From Lachnospiraceae bacterium (GTDB lineage: Bacteria; Bacillota; Clostridia; Lachnospirales; Lachnospiraceae): a DNA stretch of 45,159 bases. Made by a program: the position numbers and the translations under genes. The notes below the pieces were generated by a model, which saw nothing but the letters and a program-made list of their open reading frames with translations, had not been told where the DNA came from and ran no database searches. This document shows, piece by piece, positions 25,736 to 33,034 of the stretch. Each line of letters starts with the position of its first letter. Position 1 is the stretch's first letter. The stretch spans positions 1 to 45,159 of the forward strand of contig JAFZWG010000058.1 of NCBI GenBank assembly GCA_017617395.1, written 5' to 3'.

Positions 25736-26055
25736 GCGAAAAAAACCTCCCATTTCCGGGCATATATGCCCATGATCGGAGATCCCGAACCAAGATACAC
25801 GATTGTGCGCGCCTGTTCGCGCAGGGAATCGCAGCCAGAGCACCAGTCGGTCCCTCGGCGCCCGAAATCATCCGTTCCCGCATTGTGGGAGCAATGCGTG
25901 CTTCGCGTCCGGCGAAACAGCGGAACAGACGAACATAGGCGCGGGAATTCCGCGACGAGCTCGATGACCGTGCAGCCTCAACCTTCGGGGAGGCGCCTTT
26001 GCGCCTGCAACCTTCGGGGAAGCCGCATCCGACTTCGTGTTCGAAACATCCGTCA
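25736..26055 (-). promoter_or_regulatory. Long structured 5' leader of the AI-2E gene (unidentified RNA element)
   Basis: About 320 bases without a credible gene. On the minus strand it holds a series of perfect hairpins: AGGCGC-AAAG-GCGCCT (25991-26006), flanked on both sides by the same word CCCCGAAGGTTG; CGCGG/CCGCG; TTCGC/GCGAA; CGCATTG/CAATGCG (25879-25898 region); TGCGCG/CGCGCA; and the palindrome GGGCATATATGCCC (25758-25771), close to the ribosome site. I compared it by eye with RNase P RNA, tmRNA, SRP RNA, T-box, cobalamin, c-di-GMP, SAM, TPP and c-di-AMP elements and found no match. It could be a cis-acting leader or an independent small RNA. Confidence 0.5.
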
Positions 26056-26061
26056 CCTGCT

Positions 26062-26090
26062 ATCTTACGCCTTTTTTTCGCAACAAGCAA
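26062..26090 (-). promoter_or_regulatory. Predicted promoter of the structured leader/AI-2E gene
   Basis: Minus-strand TTGCTT (26085-26090), 17-base spacer, TAAGAT (26062-26067). It stands between the upstream gene's terminator and the structured region. Confidence 0.5.
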
Positions 26091-26117
26091 GAGGAAATCA
26101 CAACATCCCCGGAAAAT

Positions 26118-26148
26118 GAAAAACAGGGCCGGCATTCCGCCGACCCTG
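26118..26148 (-). terminator. Terminator after the PT-repeat lipoprotein gene
   Basis: CAGGGTCGGC and GCCGGCCCTG (26124-26133/26139-26148) form a 10-bp stem with one G.T pair, followed on minus by GTTTTTC. Confidence 0.9.
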
Positions 26149-26179
26149 CTGTCGTCATTTGATTGTCGATTTTATTCGA

Positions 26180-27838
26180 TCAGTCCATCTGAATGTTCGA
26201 GATCGTGCCGATCATCGACTTGAGGTAGTCCATGTCACCGTTCGTCATGATCTGAACAAGCTGACCCTTGATGATCTGGATTGCAGCGCGGCCCTGGCCG
26301 ACATCTACGGTGTACCAGTCACCGACCTTCGTCAGGTCGCCGTATGCCTTGTAACCCGTGAGGATCAACTCCTCGGAGTAATTCGAGTAGTCAAACGTCA
26401 TGATGCTGGTTCCGATCGTTCCGTCAAGAAGTACCAGGCTGTCTTCCGCAGCAGTTGCCTGCGTGTAGTTGCCGGGCATATCGAACGTAAGAGCGCCGCC
26501 CTTGCTCATCGCGATCGTAACCTTGCCGTTCTTGTAGGAGGTCGTAGCGTTATCTGCGGGAGCCTCGGTAGGAGTGGGCTCTGCGGGAGCCTCGGTAGGC
26601 GTAGGATCTGCGGGCTTCTCGGTAGGAGTCGGGGTAGGATCATCGGGAGCCTCGGTAGGCGTAGGCTGGGTAGGCTTCACACCGCCCATGATGAACGGAG
26701 CTGCGATGTCCGCGATCGACTTGAGGGACATTGCGTCGCTGCTCGGAGCCTTGATCGAAGGAGCACCCGGGATAACTTCCATGCTGATGGTGATCTTGCC
26801 GGAGCCGTCCTTCTTACCAACGGCCTCAATCTCAGCCTTGTAGGAATCGTCGGTCGTGTAAACGCGAGCCTTGCAGTCAACCGGGATCTCCTCATCGGAG
26901 TTCTTCAGTTTCTCTGCGGTCGCATCAATCTGCTTAACAAGCTCACCGATCTGCTCATCCGTAAGCATCTCACCGGACATCTCCTTGCCCTGTGCCTTTG
27001 CCTCGTCAAGCATCTTGTTGAGGTCCTGAGCCTTGATCTGATCGATGTATGCGTTCAGCATGGACTCATCAAGACCGTAGTCCTTGCCAACCTCAAGAAG
27101 GTCATTCTTGTACTCGGAGATGATCTTCTCAACATACTTGTTCAGGTCGATATTGATCGACGTCGCCTTCGTGAGCGAGTCGTTCATCAAACCCTTCAGG
27201 TCGTTCTTAACGAAGCCGCTGATCGCGGTGATCGCCTGAACGTAAGCGTCCTTGGAAGCGAACTTCGCGGTGTAGTCACCGTCCTCGCCGGTCATCTCGG
27301 CACTCTTGGTCATGTTCTCGAAGAGACCTACAAACGTGCCAACCAGCTTCTTCTGGAAAGCGGTGTCAACCTTCGGCATGTCATCCGGAAGCGGAAGCTT
27401 GAACCAGCCGAGCTTCGAGGTGTCTACCATATCCTTGAGCGAAGGCTCGATTCCGCCGATTGCCTTTGCAATCTCGGGAAGGTTCACATACAGATTACCG
27501 TCAGCCATTACGATGGCATCGGTAAGAGAAAGGTTAACCTTCTTGCCCGCGATGTTCACGTCAGCGTTTACGCTGAAGCTGCATGCGTTATTCTCGGCGT
27601 CGGTCTTAAGATTGATGCTTCCCTTCACGGTACCGTTATCGTCCGCACCGTCGGCGTTGAAGTTCATCTTGATCTCACCGCTCGTCGTGTTGCCCATTGC
27701 CTCGAGCATATCGAACATATCGCCCTTGGTAATGGAAGCCTTGTTCTTTTTCTTCTTGTCGTCGTCCTTGTCACCGCAACCTGCCAGCAAAACGACGGTC
27801 ATACAAAGCACAAGAATCATTGCCAGCCATTTTTTCAT
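26180..27838 (-). CDS. Lipoprotein of unknown function with Pro-Thr-Glu repeats
   Basis: 552 aa. A signal peptide ends in the lipobox LAGC (about residue 21), followed by an Asp/Lys-rich spacer, so the protein is exported and lipid-anchored. The main domain (about 35-385) alternates beta-type stretches with helices and resembles LolA/LppX-like or DUF-type lipoproteins only in general pattern. A linker of repeated PTPTEAP units (about 385-430) leads to a small C-terminal domain (about 435-552). I do not recognise the family. GGAGGAAAG precedes ATG 27838. Codon use is close to that of highly expressed genes in the window. It is a single-gene unit with its own promoter and terminator. Confidence 0.85.
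   Translation of the reverse strand: MKKWLAMILVLCMTVVLLAGCGDKDDDKKKKNKASITKGDMFDMLEAMGNTTSGEIKMNFNADGADDNGTVKGSINLKTDAENNACSFSVNADVNIAGKKVNLSLTDAIVMADGNLYVNLPEIAKAIGGIEPSLKDMVDTSKLGWFKLPLPDDMPKVDTAFQKKLVGTFVGLFENMTKSAEMTGEDGDYTAKFASKDAYVQAITAISGFVKNDLKGLMNDSLTKATSINIDLNKYVEKIISEYKNDLLEVGKDYGLDESMLNAYIDQIKAQDLNKMLDEAKAQGKEMSGEMLTDEQIGELVKQIDATAEKLKNSDEEIPVDCKARVYTTDDSYKAEIEAVGKKDGSGKITISMEVIPGAPSIKAPSSDAMSLKSIADIAAPFIMGGVKPTQPTPTEAPDDPTPTPTEKPADPTPTEAPAEPTPTEAPADNATTSYKNGKVTIAMSKGGALTFDMPGNYTQATAAEDSLVLLDGTIGTSIMTFDYSNYSEELILTGYKAYGDLTKVGDWYTVDVGQGRAAIQIIKGQLVQIMTNGDMDYLKSMIGTISNIQMD
26553..26680 (-). repeat. In-gene tandem repeat coding PTPTEAP units
   Basis: Repeated GGAGCCTCGGTAGG-type units (plus-strand view) encode four to five PTPTEAP/EKP linker copies within the lipoprotein. 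The repeat number may vary between strains. Confidence 0.75.
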
Positions 27839-27912
27839 TGCTTTCTTTCCTCCCTGTAAAACTACTGTTTATTGTCCAATTAGGAAATAGGATTTACCAT
27901 CCCCGTGTTGAC

Positions 27913-27941
27913 ATTCTACCCCAAACCATCGAAAAATGCAA
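27913..27941 (-). promoter_or_regulatory. Predicted promoter of the lipoprotein gene
   Basis: Minus-strand TTGCAT (27936-27941), 17-base spacer, TAGAAT (27913-27918). The -35 lies in a near-copy of the iterated word (GAAAAATGCA, 27931-27940). Confidence 0.55.
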
Positions 27942-28043
27942 CCTTTTTTTCAATTTCGCGCACTTTGCACAGAAACAACGCACCGATTCGCGCGGATTCG
28001 TACATTTTTCCGCACGCATTTTGCGCTCATGCGCGCCTGCGCG

Positions 28044-28901
28044 CTACGCCATCGCGTCCGCAATCTGCGCGAACTGCGCGAGCGTGAGTGTCTCGCCGCG
28101 GACATTTTCCGAAAAACCGAGGCCGGTCAGGATGGCGATCGCCTCCTCCTTCGTGCACGGCACCTCGGGGCTGTTCCCCAGGCCGTTCGAGAGTGTCTTC
28201 CGGCGCTGCGCGAAGGCTGCGCGGATCACCGCGAAGAGCATCTCCGTGCTCTTCACCGTCACCGGCGGCTTGTCCCGGAGCGTCAGCCGGATGACGGCCG
28301 AGCCCACGTTCGGGCGCGGCATGAAGCAGTTCTGCGGCACGAACGCCGCGATGTACGCTTCCGCGTAGTACTGCACCGCGAGCGACAATGCGCCGTAGTC
28401 CTTGCTCCCGGGCCCCGCCTGCATGCGCTCCGCGACTTCCTTCTGCACCATGACCGTGATGTTGTCAACGGGCGCGCCGCCCTCCAGAAGGCCCATGATG
28501 ATCGGCGTCGTGATGTAGTACGGCAGGTTCGCGACCACCTTCAATGGCTTCCCGCCGTGCTCGCGCGCGACCGCCGCGATGTCGAGCTTTAAAACGTCCT
28601 CGTTGATCACTGTGAGATTGTCGTAATCCTTGCAGGTGTCCTCCTTAAGGATCGGAATAAGGTTTTTGTCAATCTCGACCGCGACGACCTCCTTCGCGCT
28701 CTCGCACAGAACCTGAGTCATCGTTCCGATGCCCGGGCCGATCTCGAGGACAACGTCCTCCTTCGTCACCCCGGCGGCATCGACGATCTTCGAAAGAACA
28801 TGCCCGTCGATCAGGAAATTCTGCCCGAACTTCTTTTGAAACATGAAGTGATACCGCTGCAGTACCGCGATCGTCTCCTTCGGGTCACTCAAATACGCCA
28901 T
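28044..28901 (-). CDS. rsmA: 16S rRNA dimethyladenosine transferase
   Basis: 285 aa SAM-dependent methyltransferase (KsgA). It dimethylates the two adjacent adenosines in the 3' hairpin of 16S rRNA (helix 45) late in small-subunit assembly. KKFGQNFLID (about 23-32) opens the fold, EIGPGIG (about 53-59) is the SAM-binding loop, and NLPYYITTP (about 124-132) is the catalytic NLPY motif. GGGAGG precedes ATG 28901. It is the last gene of a four-gene operon; the TatD-rsmA neighbourhood is common in Firmicutes. Confidence 0.97.
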   Translation of the reverse strand: MAYLSDPKETIAVLQRYHFMFQKKFGQNFLIDGHVLSKIVDAAGVTKEDVVLEIGPGIGTMTQVLCESAKEVVAVEIDKNLIPILKEDTCKDYDNLTVINEDVLKLDIAAVAREHGGKPLKVVANLPYYITTPIIMGLLEGGAPVDNITVMVQKEVAERMQAGPGSKDYGALSLAVQYYAEAYIAAFVPQNCFMPRPNVGSAVIRLTLRDKPPVTVKSTEMLFAVIRAAFAQRRKTLSNGLGNSPEVPCTKEEAIAILTGLGFSENVRGETLTLAQFAQIADAMA

Positions 28902-28916
28902 CGTTTCCTCCCGCGC

Positions 28917-30098
28917 TCATTTGCCGGCGCCAATGTTCGCAAAATACTCCGTAACCAGATACACGGCATCGTTGTAGCCGCTGCCCTCGATCAATGTCTC
29001 CTGCGTGTCCCAGCCGGTCTCGGCAACCTCCTCCGCCGTTTCCTTATATTCCTCGAGCGGATGGTCGTCCTCGGCATACTGCTCGTCGACGACTTCCTGC
29101 GCCTCGCGCGCATCGTCGTAAATGACCGGCAAAGGCTGCGGCTGCGCAAAATACTCCTCGGCCGCCGCCTGTTCGTTGCCGCCGTGCTTCTGCAGAAGCG
29201 CACCGTAATAATAATCGTCCATCAATCCGAAGATTCCGAGGCATCCGCTCACGATCATGATCGGGTCGTCGGAGCGGTAGCAGGCCAGAAATCCTACGAA
29301 GTTTGCCTCATTTTCCTTATAATAGCCCTTGTTGTGCGATGCCTCGTGCGCAAGCAGGTCGTACCAGAACAGCTTTGAGGTGTATTTGTTGTACGTCGCC
29401 TCCATCACGTAAGGGTACGTGTAGCCACCGATGCCCATCCACTCCAGAACGTCCGAGCACCACGCGATCTTCGGGTGCGCATAGAAGCCGCCGAGCCGCG
29501 GATACTCGTCCGAGAGGCTGCGCATCGAGCTCACCATCGTCTGAAACATCGTCTCCTCGTCGGGGTAGACGATGCTGCCGCCTGCATCGCGCGGAAGCTT
29601 CGCGATCGCCTCGTTCATGCGGTCGACGATTGCATTTCTCGCGGTCCGGATCTCCTCGAGCGTGAACTCCGTGCGGTGCTCCTTCACGCCGAGCGCGTAG
29701 TCATGGTACGGAATCCACCAATGGAACACATAAAGCCAAAGCCCCGCGGCAAAAAGCGCTAAAAACACCTTCATGTAACCGCGCAGGAAGCCTCCGAACC
29801 TCGTCGCGCCGGTGCGCCTGCGAAGCTTCTTCCGAAGGAAAATAATCCCGCCGACGATCAGCAAAACGACCGTCACCGCGCCGTACACCGCGACCGAGTA
29901 CATCAAAAGCTCGCCCACGGAGAACGGGAAAATGTCCGCGAACCGCCCCACAACCTCGTAGAGCTTCGGATACACATGCTCCGCATAAAAGTTTCCAAAC
30001 GGCGTCACCCACCCGAGTAAAAAGAATGTGAAAAGGATGACTCCTACGATGATCATGATCCGCCAATAGAGGCCGATCCGACGTTGTTTCTTCTCCAT
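28917..30098 (-). CDS. DUF3810-family membrane zincin-like protein
   Basis: 393 aa. Three hydrophobic helices near the N-terminus (about 12-35, 60-85, 110-130) are followed by a soluble domain that includes LLAHEASHNKGYYKENEANF, a HExxH zinc-peptidase motif with a downstream Glu. This is the DUF3810 pattern; family members are presumed membrane-bound metallopeptidases of unknown target. The C-terminal region is acidic. ATG 30098 is chosen because AAGGAG lies upstream; the frame stays open farther upstream but lacks a ribosome site. It sits 15 bases before rsmA in the same operon. Confidence 0.85.
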   Translation of the reverse strand: MEKKQRRIGLYWRIMIIVGVILFTFFLLGWVTPFGNFYAEHVYPKLYEVVGRFADIFPFSVGELLMYSVAVYGAVTVVLLIVGGIIFLRKKLRRRTGATRFGGFLRGYMKVFLALFAAGLWLYVFHWWIPYHDYALGVKEHRTEFTLEEIRTARNAIVDRMNEAIAKLPRDAGGSIVYPDEETMFQTMVSSMRSLSDEYPRLGGFYAHPKIAWCSDVLEWMGIGGYTYPYVMEATYNKYTSKLFWYDLLAHEASHNKGYYKENEANFVGFLACYRSDDPIMIVSGCLGIFGLMDDYYYGALLQKHGGNEQAAAEEYFAQPQPLPVIYDDAREAQEVVDEQYAEDDHPLEEYKETAEEVAETGWDTQETLIEGSGYNDAVYLVTEYFANIGAGK

Positions 30099-30111
30099 CA
30101 AACACAACTCC

Positions 30112-30936
30112 TTACGCGTCTTTCTCCCCACCGATACCGAAGAGGGTGCGTGCATTTGCCGTCGTCACGGCAATGACCTCCTCCTCCGAAATCCCCTTGA
30201 TCTCCGCGATCTTCGCAACCACGTACGGAAGATACCCGGAATCGTTTCGCTTTCCGCGGAACGGCACGGGCGCCATGTACGGCGCGTCGGTCTCCAGCAT
30301 GATCTGCGACATCGGCGCTTCCGCGACAACGTCGGGAAGGCGTCTTGCATTTTTAAAGGTGATCACGCCGCCCACACCGATGTGAAAGCCGAGCCTTCGA
30401 TACTCCGCGGCCGTCTCGGGCGAGCCGCTGAAGCAGTGGATGATGCCGCCCGGGCATGTCGCACTATCCGTAAACGAGGCCGCATATTCGCGCATGATCG
30501 CTAGCGTGTCGCCCTCCGCGCCGCGCGAGTGAATGATCACCGGAAGCGACAACTCCGCGGCAAGCGCAAGCTGTCTTCGAAACCAGTACGCCTGCGTCGC
30601 CCGCTGTCGGTCGCGCTCGCAGTCCGTAAGCTCGTCCTCGTGGCCGTAATCCAGACCGATCTCGCCGATGGCGACAACCTTCTTCTGTCCGGCCAGCGCG
30701 CGCAGCTCCTCGATGTCCGCATCGCTCATCTTCGGCGCATCGTCCGGATGGACGCCGACCGCGGCATACACATCGGGCCACTCCGCCGCAAGCGCCACGG
30801 ACGCGCGCGAACCGCGCATGGACGCTCCGACGTTTACGACCGTCCCCACGCCGCGCGAAGAAAGACCGCGAAGCAATGCTTCCCGGTCCTCGTCAAACCA
30901 CTCGTCATCGTAATGTGCGTGCGTGTCGAAAATCAT
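30112..30936 (-). CDS. tatD: TatD-family hydrolase (DNase)
   Basis: 274 aa metal-dependent hydrolase of the TatD family, which acts as a 3'-5' exonuclease or DNase in DNA repair and turnover. FDTHAHYDD at the start holds the first HxH metal ligands. GVHPDDAP, AIGEIGLDYGH, PVIIHSRGAEGD, GIIHCFSGS and ETDAPYMAP (catalytic Asp) follow in the standard order. ATG 30936 is chosen because GAGG lies seven bases upstream; a second in-frame ATG at 30948 is less well placed. It precedes the DUF3810 gene by 13 bases. Confidence 0.94.
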   Translation of the reverse strand: MIFDTHAHYDDEWFDEDREALLRGLSSRGVGTVVNVGASMRGSRASVALAAEWPDVYAAVGVHPDDAPKMSDADIEELRALAGQKKVVAIGEIGLDYGHEDELTDCERDRQRATQAYWFRRQLALAAELSLPVIIHSRGAEGDTLAIMREYAASFTDSATCPGGIIHCFSGSPETAAEYRRLGFHIGVGGVITFKNARRLPDVVAEAPMSQIMLETDAPYMAPVPFRGKRNDSGYLPYVVAKIAEIKGISEEEVIAVTTANARTLFGIGGEKDA

Positions 30937-30958
30937 GGATGGCCTCATTTTTCGCCGA

Positions 30959-31252
30959 TCAGCCCTGAAGCCCCTTCGACTGTCTTATCATGTCCTCGAC
31001 GACGATATCGTAGATCTCGCCGACCGTATTGCAGTACTCCAAAAGCTTCCACGGCTCATTCGTATGAAAATGAATCTTGATCAATTCTTCGTCTCCCGCC
31101 GCAATCAGCGAGTTGCCCTCAAAGTGCGACGTGATATAGTCCGCAATCTCGTCCTCGTCGAGATCCTCGTCCCGGCGATCGATCAAAAGCTGCGTGTCAT
31201 AGCGGTATGCGAACGGATCGTCCTCCGCATCGATGCTGTGAATCGGTTCCAT
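30959..31252 (-). CDS. Small protein resembling the C-terminal domain of FakA/DAK2 proteins
   Basis: 97 aa acidic cytoplasmic protein. IKIHFHTNEPWKLLEYC and GEIYDIVVEDMIRQSKG match the tail of the DAK2/FakA (fatty-acid kinase) and DegV-linked family, in which a HxHTNxP segment is followed by IxxMxxQ. Here that domain stands alone without the kinase half. It opens a four-gene operon with tatD, DUF3810 and rsmA. AAAGGAGG precedes ATG 31252. Function is unknown; a regulatory or lipid-binding role by analogy with FakA is inference. Confidence 0.78.
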   Translation of the reverse strand: MEPIHSIDAEDDPFAYRYDTQLLIDRRDEDLDEDEIADYITSHFEGNSLIAAGDEELIKIHFHTNEPWKLLEYCNTVGEIYDIVVEDMIRQSKGLQG

Positions 31253-31290
31253 CTTTTGTACCTCCTTTTGTGAGCACTCTCACACGCAAG

Positions 31291-31319
31291 AGTATACCGT
31301 AACCCCACCGAAAAATCAA
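31291..31319 (-). promoter_or_regulatory. Predicted promoter of the DAK2-like/tatD/DUF3810/rsmA operon
   Basis: Minus-strand TTGATT (31314-31319), 17-base spacer, TATACT (31291-31296). A short hairpin GTGAG/CTCAC (31271-31284 region) lies between it and the ribosome site. Confidence 0.7.
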
Positions 31320-31336
31320 GAGTTGCCTTTAGCTAA

Positions 31337-32092
31337 CTATCTTCCGCTGCGCGTGTCAACCGTGTAAAGCATGTACTGATTATTGTGCCCCAGGACCTCC
31401 GCCTTGTCTCCGCGGCGCAGCTTTGTGTGGCGGTATTTGACGGGCACGTTGAGAAGGATCGTCGTCTCCTCACCGTCAATGTCCGCGCGAACCAGCACTT
31501 TGCAATTCTCGCCGTACTGAATCCGGTACGGTCTTCCGTTTACGTTCGTCACCACCGTAGGCCCGTATCGGTTCGGCTCATACATGGCCGATCCTCCGCC
31601 TGCAACCCAGTGCTGAACCGCCTCCACGACAGCCTTGTACACCGTTGCCTTCTCGCGGAATCTTTTGTACTTGCGGATCGGAAGATACGCGGCGTAGATG
31701 ATTCCCAGGCCCGCCAGCAGAGGAAACAACGCTGCCACACGGATCGATGCAGCGCTTCCTCCGTCGGATTCCAAGACCAGCTTGTCCGCAAACATCGCGA
31801 GCGCTGCCGCACCGACGATGAGCATCATCCCGAAAAACAGGAAAAATCCTCCCGCCGCATCCAGTCCTTCGTGCATCACCCGGTCGGAGACAATGTCCGC
31901 ATCTCTCGCACTCAGCCGGTCTGTCACATAATCGTGGAAATCGATCTGCTCGACTTCAATCTCCTCGGTCCTGGTGCGGCGCTCCAGAAGCGAGCTGTCA
32001 CAGAACCGGCAGCGCTCCTCGTCACCGACTCTCGGTGCTCCGCAGTTCGGACACTCAAGCAACAACGATTTCGACACTACGGTCTTTCTCAT
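31337..32092 (-). CDS. Zinc-ribbon membrane protein B
   Basis: 251 aa. An N-terminal zinc ribbon (CPNCG...CRFC, about 14-33) is followed by a charged spacer, two hydrophobic helices (about 82-103 and 116-138) and a beta-rich C-terminal domain (about 145-250). It is related in layout to the neighbouring gene at 32118: both begin LLLECPNCGAP or LLTECPNCGAP and share an ADIVSD motif before the first helix. Such proteins are widespread in Firmicutes with no known function. AAGGAG lies 11 bases before ATG 32092. It starts 25 bases after the stop of its paralogue, so they share a transcript. Confidence 0.8.
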   Translation of the reverse strand: MRKTVVSKSLLLECPNCGAPRVGDEERCRFCDSSLLERRTRTEEIEVEQIDFHDYVTDRLSARDADIVSDRVMHEGLDAAGGFFLFFGMMLIVGAAALAMFADKLVLESDGGSAASIRVAALFPLLAGLGIIYAAYLPIRKYKRFREKATVYKAVVEAVQHWVAGGGSAMYEPNRYGPTVVTNVNGRPYRIQYGENCKVLVRADIDGEETTILLNVPVKYRHTKLRRGDKAEVLGHNNQYMLYTVDTRSGR

Positions 32093-32117
32093 TCTGCTCT
32101 ATTACTCCTTTTTACGT

Positions 32118-32891
32118 TTATTCCTCGCAGAGCACGACGCCCCTGCCGAGCACGCGGATCTTCACACGCTTGCCGGTCGGGTAATCCTTAATCGTGCGGC
32201 CCGCAGGCATCGGAATCGAAATCGAGGTTTCCTTTCCGTCGATTTCGGTCACAACCTTGACTCTGGAATCTGCTGCGCCCCGCCCGGTGAACACATCATC
32301 CCCGTTTTCGAGCGCCAGAGTGTTGGAAAGCACCGTTGCATAATACTCCGTTCCCTTGCGGCACACCCTGCGATACCGGACCACCGGGACGATTACCGTG
32401 ACAAAACAGGAAACCGAAATAACCAGACTTAATACGGTATACATCGCGTTCACGGTCACCTTGTCCCATGCCGATTGCAGTGACTCACTTTCGCTCGGAT
32501 AGATTACATAGACCTCCGGATGCGATTCCTTGAACTCCTGCAGATATTCTTTCTCACGCCGGTAATCAGACACACCCTTCACGTGATAACTAAGAAACCA
32601 GAATGCCACGGCCAGGAAGAAAACGGCCATAAGTGTCGCCAGCATGCTCCGGTTGCTCCGAAGCGAATTCGGAATGACATCCGAAACAATGTCCGCCTTC
32701 TTCACATGACTGTCCCGAAAATCCCGGACAACCACGTTCGGCTCCGACCCGGCGAGATTAAGCTCCTTCACGCGAAGCTGCTGCACCAAAGACGTCCCGC
32801 AGAAGCCGCATTCCTCTTCGTCCCGTTCTCTCGGTGCACCGCAGTTCGGGCACTCGGTAAGAAGTGTTTCGGTTACAATCTGTTTCGTCAT
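32118..32891 (-). CDS. Zinc-ribbon membrane protein A
   Basis: 257 aa paralogue of the next gene: zinc ribbon CPNCG...CGFC (about 14-33), ADIVSD before the first helix (about 72-92), a second helix (about 140-165) and a C-terminal beta domain. The loop between the helices is much longer and carries a Glu/Ser-rich segment. ATG 32891 is chosen to start the zinc ribbon; a GGGGG stretch is the only ribosome-site candidate, which is weak. It has its own promoter with an operator-like repeat. Function unknown. Confidence 0.78.
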   Translation of the reverse strand: MTKQIVTETLLTECPNCGAPRERDEEECGFCGTSLVQQLRVKELNLAGSEPNVVVRDFRDSHVKKADIVSDVIPNSLRSNRSMLATLMAVFFLAVAFWFLSYHVKGVSDYRREKEYLQEFKESHPEVYVIYPSESESLQSAWDKVTVNAMYTVLSLVISVSCFVTVIVPVVRYRRVCRKGTEYYATVLSNTLALENGDDVFTGRGAADSRVKVVTEIDGKETSISIPMPAGRTIKDYPTGKRVKIRVLGRGVVLCEE

Positions 32892-32959
32892 AAAACCCCC
32901 GCAAAAGCTGCATTCAGCTGTGTCGGGCCGACTGCATTTTCCGATCGGCCTTTCCAAAT

Positions 32960-32988
32960 ATGGTAACATATATTTACCTTTTTGTCAA
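32960..32988 (-). promoter_or_regulatory. Promoter with inverted repeat for the zinc-ribbon pair
   Basis: Minus-strand TTGACA (32983-32988), 17-base spacer, TACCAT (32960-32965). GGTAA and TTACC form an inverted repeat across the spacer, a possible operator. An exact iterated-word copy (32933-32942) lies in the leader. Confidence 0.65.
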
Positions 32989-32989
32989 G

Positions 32990-33022
32990 GAAAATCGGCG
33001 CAGAATCGCTTCGTGCGCCGAT
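32990..33022 (-). terminator. Terminator after the Na/Pi cotransporter gene
   Basis: ATCGGCGCA and TGCGCCGAT (32994-33002/33014-33022) form a 9-bp stem followed on minus by TTTTCCTT. Confidence 0.85.
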
Positions 33023-33034
33023 GACCGATACTTT

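Noticed and set aside
25736..26055. RNase P RNA, tmRNA or SRP RNA
   Set aside because: The invariant cores (for example GAGGAAAGTCC of RNase P, the tRNA-like ends of tmRNA) are missing.
25766..26135. Short open frames in both directions in the AI-2E leader
   Set aside because: No ribosome sites and no protein-like composition; the hairpin series explains the region better.
26553..26680. CRISPR array
   Set aside because: The repeats are short, unspaced and in frame; they encode a PTPTEAP linker.
26159..27859. 566-codon open frame opposite the lipoprotein gene
   Set aside because: The minus-strand reading has a signal peptide, lipobox, ribosome site, promoter and terminator; the plus reading has none.
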